DNA from: Siphonobacter sp. BAB-5405
GTDB taxonomy: Bacteria > Bacteroidota > Bacteroidia > Cytophagales > Spirosomataceae
DNA length: 39,084 nucleotides
Reading direction: 5' to 3'
Assembly (NCBI RefSeq): GCF_002872335.1
Contig: NZ_NJAG01000032.1
Location: forward strand, 7-39,090
How positions within the stretch are numbered: position 1 is the first letter of the stretch; every line of letters begins with the position of its first letter. A model generated the notes under the pieces. That model saw only the letters and a list, made by a program, of their open reading frames with translations. It was not told the origin of the DNA and ran no database searches. Shown here one piece after another: positions 10,601-17,565 of this stretch. Position numbers and translations under genes: made by a program.

Positions 10601-10841
10601 CCATCATGATAAATCCAATGGACTTGAAGACAAGCACGGTACTTCCAGCCGGAACGTTAAGGGAGTATTTACCCTGACTGTCCGTAACGGTTCCGGTAGT
10701 GGTTCCCTTCACCAGTACGCTTACGCCCGGCACTGGAGAGTTGTCCTCTACCGCCGTAACCGTTCCCCTCACCAATGTTTGAGCATAACTCAAACTTATG
10801 CTTAGCAGGAATGCCAAGCACAGAAGTAACTTTTGTTTCAT
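7650..10841 (-). CDS. SusC/RagA-family TonB-dependent outer-membrane transporter
   Basis: SusC proteins are TonB-dependent beta-barrels that import glycans or peptides delivered by their SusD partner. The 1063-residue protein has a Sec signal peptide (cleavage likely after the SYA at 18-20), a carboxypeptidase-regulatory-like beta-sandwich domain (about 22-95), a TonB-box-like EEVVVQVPYG at 102-111, and a plug domain containing RVRGFGSINASNDPLYVVDG, which is the SusC/RagA signature. The rest is barrel, ending in a hydrophobic alternating strand (VVSVGLNLTL). Length and domain order are normal. The gene precedes susD by 13 bases. A TATTTTTG box about 175 bases upstream could drive both genes. 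No FecR-type anti-sigma gene lies nearby. Confidence 0.96.
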   Translation of the reverse strand: MKQKLLLCLAFLLSISLSYAQTLVRGTVTAVEDNSPVPGVSVLVKGTTTGTVTDSQGKYSLNVPAGSTVLVFKSIGFIMMEMPIGNNSVIDVQLKQDAKDLEEVVVQVPYGQAKKALFTGSVNQLSTKDFQTRPISNINNALAGVAAGIQASAGSGQPGDGPSIRVRGFGSINASNDPLYVVDGVPYSGNIANISPSDIESISLLKDAASSSIYGSRAANGVIMITTRKGTNKSQFTINASQGVMSRGIPEYDRVNAFEYYPLMWEAYRNSLSYGAPAASAIGLDAANARATAGIKGLLGYNPFNVADNEIVTADGKINPNARLKYPNDLNWADPLTRQGSRADYNLNYSGGSDKSDFFVSMGYVNEKGYLINSEFKRYTGRLNANFKPTKWLKTGLNLAGTVTDAKQANTVDNSSGYANPFNFARGMGPIYPVYARNPQSGELILDAAGNAQYDLGNMTALGLPSRPAGASPGRHIVAETELNKNLRRRNVLSARTYGEVTFLKDFKFTTNVSVDITSDLGIGYDNTLVGDGAPAGRANRANRQTTTYNINQLLNYSKTFNTHHTIDALVGHENYDWTFNYIYAMSQGQIVTGNDELGNFTTINSSTSYTDKYRTEGYFSRVNYDYDGKYILSASFRRDGTSKFARESRWGNFWSVGAGWRLDNENFMKSISWVNLLKLRSSVGTSGNDGILDSDGNRIYYAYPALYAFGQSYNNNSESGFIQSQLAANNLQWESNRSVDLGLEYGLLNNRLSGSIEVFHRKSDNLLFSVPISLASGLSERLANIGSMWNKGIELHVNADIIRKNDFRWNIDVNATMLKNRITSLPENNKPIISGSFRRAVGQSIYDFWLREWYGVDSENGDGLYRADQWVNNTTTKTYVIGQDTVTNNSNNARFHYAGSSIPDVYGGISNTFSYKRFTLMALLNYQIGGLALDNSYAQLMAGGNYGTALHKDQLRRWQNPGDVTDVPRMDEARRSFFNAASDRWLTSASYLSIRTVNLSYNFAPAVLNRINVKNASVFLSGENLWLFSARKGMNVSQQFNGIVNNAYIPNRVVSVGLNLTL

Positions 10842-11375
10842 TGATAGTTTGTATAGTTAGGTAAAACCTAAGAGAAGTGTAAAAAAATTATTGACTTAAT
10901 TCCTATTTCTGAAAATTAGATTTTTCTAATATCCCACCTGGCTCGTTGCACGCGAAATAATAATAAATCTTTCAGAGAAGAATAAACCACATCACTTCTT
11001 ACTCGGATAATTTTACAAAAATATAAAACAAGCGTTAAAAATAAAGCCCTTTTAGTAACAAAAAATAAATTTACATTAAAACCAGGTTAATGAAAGAATA
11101 ATCTTTGGTAAGCTAAAAATGCATTTGAAGATTGTACTTTGTAAATAAACTAAGGATTAATTACTCAAATAGGCTAACCTAATTATTATAATATGTTTTT
11201 ACTATTTAATCTGTTTATAAAATATTATTTTACCACACGAGCCAATAACCAATTTTTATTAACCGCTTTTAAAATTTACCCATATCTTCTATACGTCGCT
11301 TTACATAAGTCTGTGTCTGGTGAAATGCAAACCCTGGATTTAACGTTTTTCCGGAGATAGTCTTCATCTTCGTAT
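10842..11375. other. AT-rich divergent intergenic region
   Basis: This 534-base gap separates the divergent susC gene and the secreted-protein operon. It is much richer in A and T than the flanking genes and contains no credible open reading frame. It must hold both promoters. A TATTTTTG box on the minus strand (11016-11023) is the best susC candidate. On the plus strand I saw only an imperfect TACTTTG (near 11136), so the promoter of the rightward operon is not resolved. No tRNA, riboswitch or clear palindromic operator was recognised. Confidence 0.6.
11016..11023 (-). promoter_or_regulatory. Putative -7 box of the susC promoter (TATTTTTG)
   Basis: TATTTTTG on the minus strand matches TAnnTTTG and would give a 5' leader of about 170 bases before susC. 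The region is very AT-rich, so a chance match is possible, and no good -33 element was seen. Confidence 0.35.
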
Positions 11376-13748
11376 ATGCCTATAAATAAATGGTACCTTG
11401 GATTAGTCCTCTTTTGGGGCGTGCTTTCGCCTGCCTGGGCCAATCATATTGTTGGCGGAAATTTTGAAATGGTAGCGGTACCCAACCGGCCCGGTCGGTT
11501 CCATTTGTACATGAATCTGTTCTTCGATGAAATTGGCGGAAGAACGTCTCCCAAGGAACGCGACATTGTCATTTCAATTTTCCGGAAACGGGATAATAAC
11601 CGTGAGGTAAATATTCGGATGGATCTGGAAAGTGATCAGCCCCTTCGTTATACCAATCCGAGCTGTGCGGAAGCCCGAAATTTAAAGACATCCGTCCTCC
11701 GCTATCATTATGAGCTCAATCTGGACCCCAGGCAATACAGTGACCCCCAGGGGTACTACGTCGCTTTCGAACGGTGCTGCCGGAATACTGCCACGGTGAA
11801 TCTGGTATCACCCGGCCGGTCGGGGATGGTTTTTTACCTGGAATTTCCGGCTCTGCAACGCAACGGACAGGCTTTCCAGAACTCGTCGCCCGTTTTTGGT
11901 ACGCCCAACGGCGAATACCTCTGCGTGAATAAACCCTTTACGCTCAACTTTGGAGCCAGCGATGCCGACGGTGATCAATTACGATATTCGCTGGAAACGC
12001 CTTACATGGGTTTTACGACGGATGCCCGGCCGAGTCCTTCGATACCAGCTCCCAGCCCCTACCCTTTGGTGAGTTGGGGGAATGCGTACGGGGTCAACAA
12101 CCAGATCCCGGGAAATCCTGCTTTACAAATCAATCCGAATACGGGCACGCTCAGCGTAACCCCCTCGCAACTGGGACTTTTCGTGTTTTCCGTACAGGTA
12201 GAAGAATACCGGAATGGGGAAAAAATCGGTATGGTTCGACGGGATTTTCAGCTACTCGTCGTCGATTGTCCGGACAATACCTTACCCGATCCGATCGTGT
12301 TTCAGACGGACTCGACGAAGCAACTACTAAAAGGCGAAGTTTGCGAAAGCGGCTCTTTTGACCTGAAAACCCGACAACTTCCCAATGCCTCCTACCAGTG
12401 GCAGAAAGACGGACGTAATATCGAAGGAGCCACCTCCTGGCAGTACCAGGCTCAATCGCCAGGCACCTATCGCGTAGTTATCAGTTCGACCACTGTTTGC
12501 TCGGCCTCGAAAGAATCCGAATCCGTTACGCTGACGCTCAAGCCCGGTCCTTCGGCCAGCATTACGGCCAACGTACCCCTACCCGCCTGTGCTACGCAAC
12601 AAATTATACTCTCGACGCTGACGGGTAACTATAGCTACCGCTGGCAACGAGATGGTGTATCGCTACCCGAAACTACGTCGTCAATTACGATCACCCGGGG
12701 CGGGTTGTATGCGGTACGGGTACAAAGTCTGGACGATGCCTGTTACTATACCCCTTCCCAGCAGATTGACATTTACGACACGCCGCAGGCCCGCTTTCAG
12801 AATCTGCCTCCGGCGAATCGTTTTTGCCGGGATGCGAACGTAACGCTGATCGCCTACGATTCCACGGGTTATCAGTTTCAGTGGTACCGCAACGGCCAGC
12901 TCATGGCCGGAGCTACGCAGAATCGCTACGTCGTTCAGGCGTCGGGTACGTATTCTTTTCAAGTCAAAATTGGAAACTGTACGGCTTTTTCACCGGACTA
13001 TACGGCAGAACTTTACCCGGAAACACCCGCCACGTTTGAAGCCATCCCTTCCATTTGTCAGAGTAACGTGACCAAACTTACCCTTCAAGGTACGCCTGCG
13101 GGAGGCGTTTTTGCGGGCCAGGGCGTAATTTCGGGTACGGATCAGTTCGACCCTTCGCTGGCGGGCGTGGGCAGTTTTCCGCTGACTTACACGTATATCA
13201 ATGAACAGGGTTGTAAAACAGTAGTGGAACAAACGGCAACCGTTTCGCCCGCTCCGCGACTCAATGCGGGGCCGGACTTAGGCTTTGTCCGCGGTGAATC
13301 GGTCGTCATCCAGACGCAAAGCGACGACGACCTGACCTTTGAATGGACACCCGCCACCGGCCTTAGCTCGACTACCATTCAAAGCCCTACAGCTACTCCG
13401 GATCAGACGACCCGTTATACCGTTCGGGCTACCTCAGCAGCGGGTTGCCAGGTGGAGGACGACGTACTGGTGACGGTGTGGGAAGCCCTTACCATTCCCA
13501 ATGCCATCACCCCCAATGGAGATGGTACCAATGACACCTGGGAACTACCGGGCATTGAGTTCTATCCCAACGCCGACGTGCGGATTTTTAACCGCTGGGG
13601 TACGGAAATCTTCGTTTCCAAAGGTTACGGTACTACTTTTGATGGCACGTACAAGGGAACACGCTTACCGCAGGCTACGTACTATTACGTCATCCAGCCT
13701 AACAATGGTCGCCCGACCCTGAAAGGCACGCTGACGCTGGTCTACTAA
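11376..13748 (+). CDS. Secreted protein with Ig-like repeats and CHU_C-type (T9SS type B) C-terminal domain
   Basis: This is a 790-residue cell-surface or secreted protein. A Sec signal peptide (cleavage probably after AWA, residues 20-22) begins the protein. A region of about 300 residues follows that resembles the N-terminal part of other gliding-motility-associated C-terminal-domain proteins (it starts NHIVGGNFEMV and has a DADGDQLRY segment). Three Ig/PKD-like repeats come next, each with a YQWQKDG-like strand (YQWQKDGRNIEGA, YRWQRDGVSL, FQWYRNGQLMAGA). The last 85 residues (about 706-790) are a type B sorting domain with ITPNGDGTND, VRIFNRWG and a final KGTLTLVY. This domain directs export by the type IX secretion system. 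Three genes follow within a few bases, two of them glycosyltransferases, which suggests a shared cell-surface role. The actual ligand or function is unknown. Confidence 0.9.
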   Translation: MPINKWYLGLVLFWGVLSPAWANHIVGGNFEMVAVPNRPGRFHLYMNLFFDEIGGRTSPKERDIVISIFRKRDNNREVNIRMDLESDQPLRYTNPSCAEARNLKTSVLRYHYELNLDPRQYSDPQGYYVAFERCCRNTATVNLVSPGRSGMVFYLEFPALQRNGQAFQNSSPVFGTPNGEYLCVNKPFTLNFGASDADGDQLRYSLETPYMGFTTDARPSPSIPAPSPYPLVSWGNAYGVNNQIPGNPALQINPNTGTLSVTPSQLGLFVFSVQVEEYRNGEKIGMVRRDFQLLVVDCPDNTLPDPIVFQTDSTKQLLKGEVCESGSFDLKTRQLPNASYQWQKDGRNIEGATSWQYQAQSPGTYRVVISSTTVCSASKESESVTLTLKPGPSASITANVPLPACATQQIILSTLTGNYSYRWQRDGVSLPETTSSITITRGGLYAVRVQSLDDACYYTPSQQIDIYDTPQARFQNLPPANRFCRDANVTLIAYDSTGYQFQWYRNGQLMAGATQNRYVVQASGTYSFQVKIGNCTAFSPDYTAELYPETPATFEAIPSICQSNVTKLTLQGTPAGGVFAGQGVISGTDQFDPSLAGVGSFPLTYTYINEQGCKTVVEQTATVSPAPRLNAGPDLGFVRGESVVIQTQSDDDLTFEWTPATGLSSTTIQSPTATPDQTTRYTVRATSAAGCQVEDDVLVTVWEALTIPNAITPNGDGTNDTWELPGIEFYPNADVRIFNRWGTEIFVSKGYGTTFDGTYKGTRLPQATYYYVIQPNNGRPTLKGTLTLVY

Positions 13749-13751
13749 CCT

Positions 13752-14534
13752 ATGAAACTCAGTATCATCACCATCCACTATAATCAGGTCGAGGGTTTAC
13801 GGAAAACGCTGGAAAGTGTCTGGAGTCAGTCCGTACAGGATTTTGAATTCCTGGTGATTGATGGCGGATCGACGGACGGTAGCGTGGCGTTCCTGCGGGA
13901 ACAGGAGGCAAAGCTTACCTACTGGTGCAGCGAACCGGATGGCGGTATTTACCCCGCCATGAATAAAGGCATTGCCAAAGCCCGCGGTACATACCTGATG
14001 TTTCTTAACGCGGGCGATTGCCTGAGCGATGCCTCCGTCATTAAAACCTGCCTTGAACAAATCGAAGCCCACCCGACCGTGGACGTTTTCTACGGCGATA
14101 TGTACGGCTTTCAGGGCGATGTTACCCAAAAATGGCTACACACGCACCCGGCTACGCTGGATTTACTTTTCCTGGAAACGCAGAATCTGAATCACCAGTC
14201 GTCGCTTTTTCGGGCGGACCTTTTTCGGGAATTGGGTCCGTATCCAGCTTCGTATCCACTGGCGGGGGATCACTGGCTTTTCCTCCGTAGCTTTCTGGCG
14301 GATAAAATATTTCATCATATTAGTTATCCACTGGTTGTCTTTGACTACGGCGGCGTGGGTTCCCGCAACCGGGAGCAGTACGTACGGGAAATGGCGGCAC
14401 TCTGGGAGGAACTTGTCCCCGCTTACGTCCGCAGGCTCATGCCCGAGTACCGATCTTTAAAACATCAAACGTCCCGCGGATTCATTCGTACGGCCATTCG
14501 GCTATACCAGACGTTTCATCGACAGAAAAAATAA
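13752..14534 (+). CDS. Glycosyltransferase family 2, WcaE-like
   Basis: This is a 260-residue GT-A fold enzyme that would transfer a sugar from a nucleotide-sugar to a surface glycan in the cytoplasm. The N-terminus SIITIHYNQVEGLRKTL and VIDGGSTDGS (36-44) are the nucleotide-binding start of GT2. GGIYPAMNKGI and FLNAGD (metal-binding DxD-like site, NAGD 86-89) are characteristic of the WcaE-like branch. There is no transmembrane segment. The gene begins 3 bases after the secreted-protein gene and 9 bases before a second GT2 gene, so it is almost certainly cotranscribed with both. Donor and acceptor cannot be told from sequence. Glycosylation of the neighbouring surface protein or an exopolysaccharide is possible but inferred. 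Confidence 0.9.
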   Translation: MKLSIITIHYNQVEGLRKTLESVWSQSVQDFEFLVIDGGSTDGSVAFLREQEAKLTYWCSEPDGGIYPAMNKGIAKARGTYLMFLNAGDCLSDASVIKTCLEQIEAHPTVDVFYGDMYGFQGDVTQKWLHTHPATLDLLFLETQNLNHQSSLFRADLFRELGPYPASYPLAGDHWLFLRSFLADKIFHHISYPLVVFDYGGVGSRNREQYVREMAALWEELVPAYVRRLMPEYRSLKHQTSRGFIRTAIRLYQTFHRQKK

Positions 14535-14543
14535 GCTCCTTGC

Positions 14544-15353
14544 ATGTCCCCGCTTGTATCCGTTATCATTCCCTGTTATAATTCCGGAACGTATCTACCC
14601 GAAGCCCTGGCCAGCGTAGAAGCGTATCAGGGATCGTACGCATACGAAATCATTATTATCAACGACGGCTCAACCGACGCGTATACGCTTGAGTACTTAC
14701 GGGAACTGGAAACGCGGGGGTATTCCATTCTTCATCAGGAAAACAAGGGAGCCGCTGCCGCCCGGAATACGGGTGTTCGGGCCGCTCGGGGGAAGTATCT
14801 GTTACTGCTGGATAGTGACAACCGAATTCGGCCGGCATACCTTGAGAAAGGAATTCCGGTCCTGGAATTTCGACCCGAAGTGGGTGTGGTTTACGGAAAT
14901 GCTCATTTTTTCGGAGATACCACGCGGAAAGGTTTCAAAGCTTCGGTATTCGATGGTTCGCAGCTGTTTATTTCCAATGCTCTGGATATGTGTACGCTCG
15001 TTCGGAAAACCATCTGGGAGCAGGTTGGAGGGCTGGACGAACAAATACCGGGTTGCGAGGACTGGGAGTTCTGGATTCGCGTGACGCAAACCGACTGGCA
15101 GTTTTTCCACATTCCGGAAACCCTGTTTGACTATCGGATTCGTTCGGGTTCGTTATCCGATTTTACGAATCTGGAAACGGACGACCGGATTTACGCGTAC
15201 ATCTACGCCAAACACGCCCGTATCATTCGCGAGCAGTATCAGATTAATCTGAAGAAAGCCCGTTTGTACGACAAAGCCATTGAGCAGCCGTTTCGGTACT
15301 TCTTCAAATTCATTTTCAATAAGTATTTCAAGAAAACGAAAGACAAAGTATAG
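14544..15353 (+). CDS. Glycosyltransferase family 2 (GT-A)
   Basis: This is a 269-residue GT2 enzyme. VSVIIPCYNSGTYLPEAL at the start and IINDGSTD (38-45) form the nucleotide-binding region. NKGAAAARNTGVRAARGKY leads to the metal-binding DSD motif at 90-92. CEDWEFW near residue 171 is the acidic ED motif thought to supply the catalytic base. The C-terminal 50 residues are rich in Lys, Phe and Tyr (FFKFIFNKYFKKTKDK) and could be a membrane-associating tail. It lies between another GT2 gene and the omega-amidase-like gene, with gaps of 9 and 2 bases. Sugar specificity is unknown. Confidence 0.9.
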   Translation: MSPLVSVIIPCYNSGTYLPEALASVEAYQGSYAYEIIIINDGSTDAYTLEYLRELETRGYSILHQENKGAAAARNTGVRAARGKYLLLLDSDNRIRPAYLEKGIPVLEFRPEVGVVYGNAHFFGDTTRKGFKASVFDGSQLFISNALDMCTLVRKTIWEQVGGLDEQIPGCEDWEFWIRVTQTDWQFFHIPETLFDYRIRSGSLSDFTNLETDDRIYAYIYAKHARIIREQYQINLKKARLYDKAIEQPFRYFFKFIFNKYFKKTKDKV

Positions 15354-15355
15354 CC

Positions 15356-16138
15356 ATGCCCGAGCCTCTACGCGTAACGCTGGTACAGACCGACCTGTAC
15401 TGGGAAAATCCAACGGCAAATCTGGCGATGCTGGAAGAAAAGCTGAGTGAACACTCGCAACCAACGGATGTCATCATTCTGCCCGAAATGTTCACGACGG
15501 GTTTTACGATGAATCCGGCCGCTGTGGCGGAACCCATGAATCTGACCACTACCCGCTGGATGCGGCAAATCGCTGCTCAGTACGAAGCGGTGGTGCTGGG
15601 AAGTTTTGTAGTACAGGAAAGCGGAAAGTATTACAACCGGCTTGTGTGGATGCAGCCCGATGGGACTTACGAAACCTATGACAAACGGCACCTCTTTCGG
15701 ATGGGCAATGAACATGAGGTATACACGGCGGGTACCCGGCGACTTATCCACACCTGGAAGGGCTGGAAGATTTGTCCCCTCATCTGTTACGATCTGCGAT
15801 TCCCGGTCTGGAGTCGGAATGTGGATAACCAGTACGATCTGTTGATTTACGTAGCCAACTGGCCCGCCGCCCGGGAAAATGCCTGGAAGAGCCTGTTAAC
15901 GGCCCGAGCCATTGAAAATCAGTGTTATACCGTAGGCGTCAACCGCGTAGGCAACGATGGTAAAGGCGTACCGCATGCTGGAGCTTCGGGTTTAATTGAC
16001 TTCAAAGGCAACTGGATAAGTTATCCACATAGCGATCCACTTATCCACACCTATACCTTGAATCACGAAGAGTTATCCACATTTCGGGATAAGTTTCCAG
16101 CGTATCTGGATGGGGACCACTTTGAAATTGTGATGTAG
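15356..16138 (+). CDS. Carbon-nitrogen hydrolase, omega-amidase (YafV/NIT2) type
   Basis: A nitrilase-superfamily amidohydrolase of 260 residues. The Glu-Lys-Cys catalytic triad is intact: E44 in ILPEMFTTGF, K110 in TYDKRHLF and C144 in LICYDLRFP. The DLRFPVWSRN segment and the length fit the YafV/omega-amidase group, which hydrolyses alpha-ketoglutaramate or alpha-ketosuccinamate in metabolite repair. The start follows the preceding glycosyltransferase stop by 2 bases, so it is the last gene of that operon, and a hairpin terminator follows the stop. The coding sequence is odd in one respect: it contains five perfect copies of the DnaA-box 9-mer, three of them in the last 120 bases. Function is fairly sure; the reason for its operon position is not clear. 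Confidence 0.88.
   Translation: MPEPLRVTLVQTDLYWENPTANLAMLEEKLSEHSQPTDVIILPEMFTTGFTMNPAAVAEPMNLTTTRWMRQIAAQYEAVVLGSFVVQESGKYYNRLVWMQPDGTYETYDKRHLFRMGNEHEVYTAGTRRLIHTWKGWKICPLICYDLRFPVWSRNVDNQYDLLIYVANWPAARENAWKSLLTARAIENQCYTVGVNRVGNDGKGVPHAGASGLIDFKGNWISYPHSDPLIHTYTLNHEELSTFRDKFPAYLDGDHFEIVM
15744..16081. promoter_or_regulatory. Cluster of five perfect DnaA boxes (TTATCCACA)
   Basis: The 9-mer TTATCCACA occurs at 15744-15752, 16021-16029, 16041-16049 and 16073-16081, and its reverse complement TGTGGATAA at 15820-15828. A sixth perfect copy is at 17084-17092. I found no other perfect copy in the 39-kb window. At 16014 a degenerate box in opposite orientation abuts the second copy, so GGATAA-G-TTATCC forms a palindrome. 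The copies are read in three different codon phases (Leu-Ile-His-Thr, Ser-Tyr-Pro-His, Glu-Leu-Ser-Thr), which argues that the DNA word rather than a peptide repeat is conserved. That DnaA binds here is an inference from the consensus. Confidence 0.6.
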
Positions 16139-16142
16139 CTCA

Positions 16143-16176
16143 ATCCGAGCGATGCCTTTACGAACCTCGCTCGGAT
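16143..16176. terminator. Convergent hairpin terminator
   Basis: A perfect 10-bp stem (ATCCGAGCGA / TCGCTCGGAT) with a 14-base loop fills the 41-base gap between the convergent omega-amidase gene and gatC. The plus-strand side is followed by CGTTTATT, a short U-rich tail. It probably terminates the operon on the left; the gatC side lacks a good T run. Confidence 0.75.
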
Positions 16177-16179
16177 CGT

Positions 16180-16467
16180 TTATTCCAGTACTTTTGGTAC
16201 GCGGAAATAGTTCTCATCCCGCTTGGGAGCATTCACCAGCCCCTGCTCGTGCGTAAGGGTTTGCAGGGCTTTATCGGGCCGTAAAGCATTTACCTCCAGA
16301 CTCATGTGAGTCAGGGGTTCTACCTGCGTAGTATCAAGTTCGTTGAGTTGTTCCATCCAGGTTAGTACGCTGCTGAGCGTGTTTGTCAGCTCTGTTTCTT
16401 CTTCGGGACGAATGGTCAAACGGGCCAGCTGGGCCATTTTGTGGAGGGTATGTTTTTCGACTTGCAT
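16180..16467 (-). CDS. gatC: Asp-tRNA(Asn)/Glu-tRNA(Gln) amidotransferase subunit C
   Basis: GatC is the small clamp subunit that joins GatA and GatB in the complex converting Glu-tRNA(Gln) or Asp-tRNA(Asn) to the correct aminoacyl-tRNA. The 95-residue protein has the family length and pattern: an N-terminal helix with LARLTIRPEE, a middle WMEQLNELDTTQVEPLTH, and a C-terminal RPDKALQTLTHEQGLVNAPKRDENYFRVPKVLE-type end. It stands alone: neither gatA nor gatB is adjacent, which is common in Bacteroidota. The amidase gene at 21.4 kb is not its partner because it encodes a probable exported protein. Confidence 0.95.
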   Translation of the reverse strand: MQVEKHTLHKMAQLARLTIRPEEETELTNTLSSVLTWMEQLNELDTTQVEPLTHMSLEVNALRPDKALQTLTHEQGLVNAPKRDENYFRVPKVLE

Positions 16468-16484
16468 AAATGAGTTGTCAGTTT

Positions 16485-16568
16485 GCGGTTTTCCGTTTTC
16501 AGAAGTTAACCACGGAGTTACTCAAAGTGAAGCACCGAGGTAAAGGATTTTTTCCTGGTGAACCTTGG
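16485..16568. repeat. Degenerate intergenic repeat with imperfect hairpin
   Basis: The gatC-plsC gap (16468-16584) starts with GCGGTTTTCCGTTTTC, the reverse complement of the AAAACGG word that forms the tandem array at 1-60. It continues with CCACGGAGTTACTC and GCACCGAGGT, which resemble the degenerate CACGGAG-type intergenic repeats seen in many bacteria. From about 16533, ACCGAGGTAAAGGA and TCCTGGTGAACCTTGGT form an imperfect nested hairpin. The element has no open reading frame. Its family is a guess. Confidence 0.45.
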
Positions 16569-16584
16569 TGGCAATGCACTACGC

Positions 16585-17370
16585 TTAAATCACCGTCAGC
16601 CGTTTGTATTCACGGGTATGAGCCTTCGGATTTGCCGTGTACTCATCCAACGTACGTTGAATCGTTTCGAAGACCTGATGCCGTAAGTTTTCCACATCTG
16701 CTTCGGTCAGACCCTTCGTTGGAATGGGCGTATGAATTACTGCCCGGACGGCTCCAGGATTCAGCCGCATATTTTTCTTATCGGGCAATAACAGGTAATT
16801 GTTCAGTAACGAAATAGGCACCAGCGGTACCTGCTGGCGAATGGCCATCCGAAACGCTCCATCCTTAAAGGCTGGGTGCATCTGCGGTGGGTCCGTTGCT
16901 CGAATGCCTCCTTCCGGATAAATCACCATGCTCCGACCCGACTCCAAAGCCCGGTACGAGCGTTGCAAGGATTTCGAACGACTCTGCGGATCATTCCGAT
17001 CTACCTGAATGTGCAGTTTGGCAAACATATAACCAAAGAGCGGGGCTTTCTTCAGAACGCTTTTTCCCAGAAAGGCAAAATAGTTATCCACAATCAGCAT
17101 CATCGAAGCCACGTCCAGGTACGAAAAGTGATTGGACGCAAAGACGTACGCCTGCTTAGGATCGGGTTTACCGCTTTCGTATCGCACCAGAATCGGCATA
17201 CCTACCAGGGGAAAAAACAGGTGAGCCCACACCCGGTTACAGCGGTGAGCCAGGGGTTTCCAGGCTTCTTTTTGCAGGAAAATATACTGAAACGGGAAAA
17301 TCAGCAGAAACGTAAATACAAACCAAAAGGCCGCCCAGATGGAATACACATTCACGAAAAAACGCCGCAT
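16585..17370 (-). CDS. plsC: 1-acyl-sn-glycerol-3-phosphate acyltransferase (PlsC family)
   Basis: This membrane-associated acyltransferase would add the second acyl chain to lysophosphatidic acid during phospholipid synthesis. From the ATG at 17370 it has 261 residues. A hydrophobic N-terminal segment (about 10-32) anchors it. The catalytic NHFSYLD box puts His at 81 and Asp at 86 (HX4D), and YPEGGIR (151-157) is the phosphate-binding motif. A frame open to 17445 would add 25 residues, but a TATTTTTG promoter box lies inside that stretch and MRRFFVNVYS is a more natural start. It is divergent from valS and downstream of no other gene, so it likely starts its own transcript. One of several PlsC paralogues is possible, hence the exact substrate is not certain. 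Confidence 0.88.
   Translation of the reverse strand: MRRFFVNVYSIWAAFWFVFTFLLIFPFQYIFLQKEAWKPLAHRCNRVWAHLFFPLVGMPILVRYESGKPDPKQAYVFASNHFSYLDVASMMLIVDNYFAFLGKSVLKKAPLFGYMFAKLHIQVDRNDPQSRSKSLQRSYRALESGRSMVIYPEGGIRATDPPQMHPAFKDGAFRMAIRQQVPLVPISLLNNYLLLPDKKNMRLNPGAVRAVIHTPIPTKGLTEADVENLRHQVFETIQRTLDEYTANPKAHTREYKRLTVI
17084..17092 (+). promoter_or_regulatory. Isolated perfect DnaA box
   Basis: TTATCCACA lies inside plsC, about 1 kb from the cluster in the omega-amidase gene. It is the only other perfect copy in the window. Confidence 0.4.
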
Positions 17371-17431
17371 GGTTCGGATCAACAAGGGTGAATCGTTCGA
17401 CTTTCGTCTACTTGAACTAGAGTACAGTCCG

Positions 17432-17439
17432 CAAAAATA
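17432..17439 (-). promoter_or_regulatory. Putative -7 box of the plsC promoter (TATTTTTG)
   Basis: TATTTTTG on the minus strand matches TAnnTTTG and lies 61 bases before the ATG at 17370. Its position supports that start over an in-frame upstream start at 17445. Confidence 0.5.
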
Positions 17440-17517
17440 AGGCATCCATCAGCAAATCAGTGCGTTTGTGAAACGTCAATTCGAGAAATGCCCCTTCCGA
17501 GCCGCTTCCGAATTGCG

Positions 17518-17525
17518 TATCTTTG
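17518..17525 (+). promoter_or_regulatory. Putative -7 box of the valS promoter (TATCTTTG)
   Basis: TATCTTTG is an exact match to TAnnTTTG and lies 40 bases before the ATG at 17566. It falls inside an in-frame extension that begins at 17488, so it argues against that upstream start. Confidence 0.65.
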
Positions 17526-17565
17526 CGTAATAAATTCTGTTGAGGGTGATTTTTCCTCCCGAACG

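Noticed and set aside
15744-16081. The DnaA-box cluster as the chromosomal origin (oriC)
   Set aside because: The rRNA genes at the right edge are transcribed leftward. rRNA genes are usually co-directional with replication, so the origin would be expected to the right of them, not at 16 kb. There is also no AT-rich unwinding stretch next to the boxes, and no dnaA or dnaN gene is seen. The cluster is kept as a DnaA-binding candidate only.
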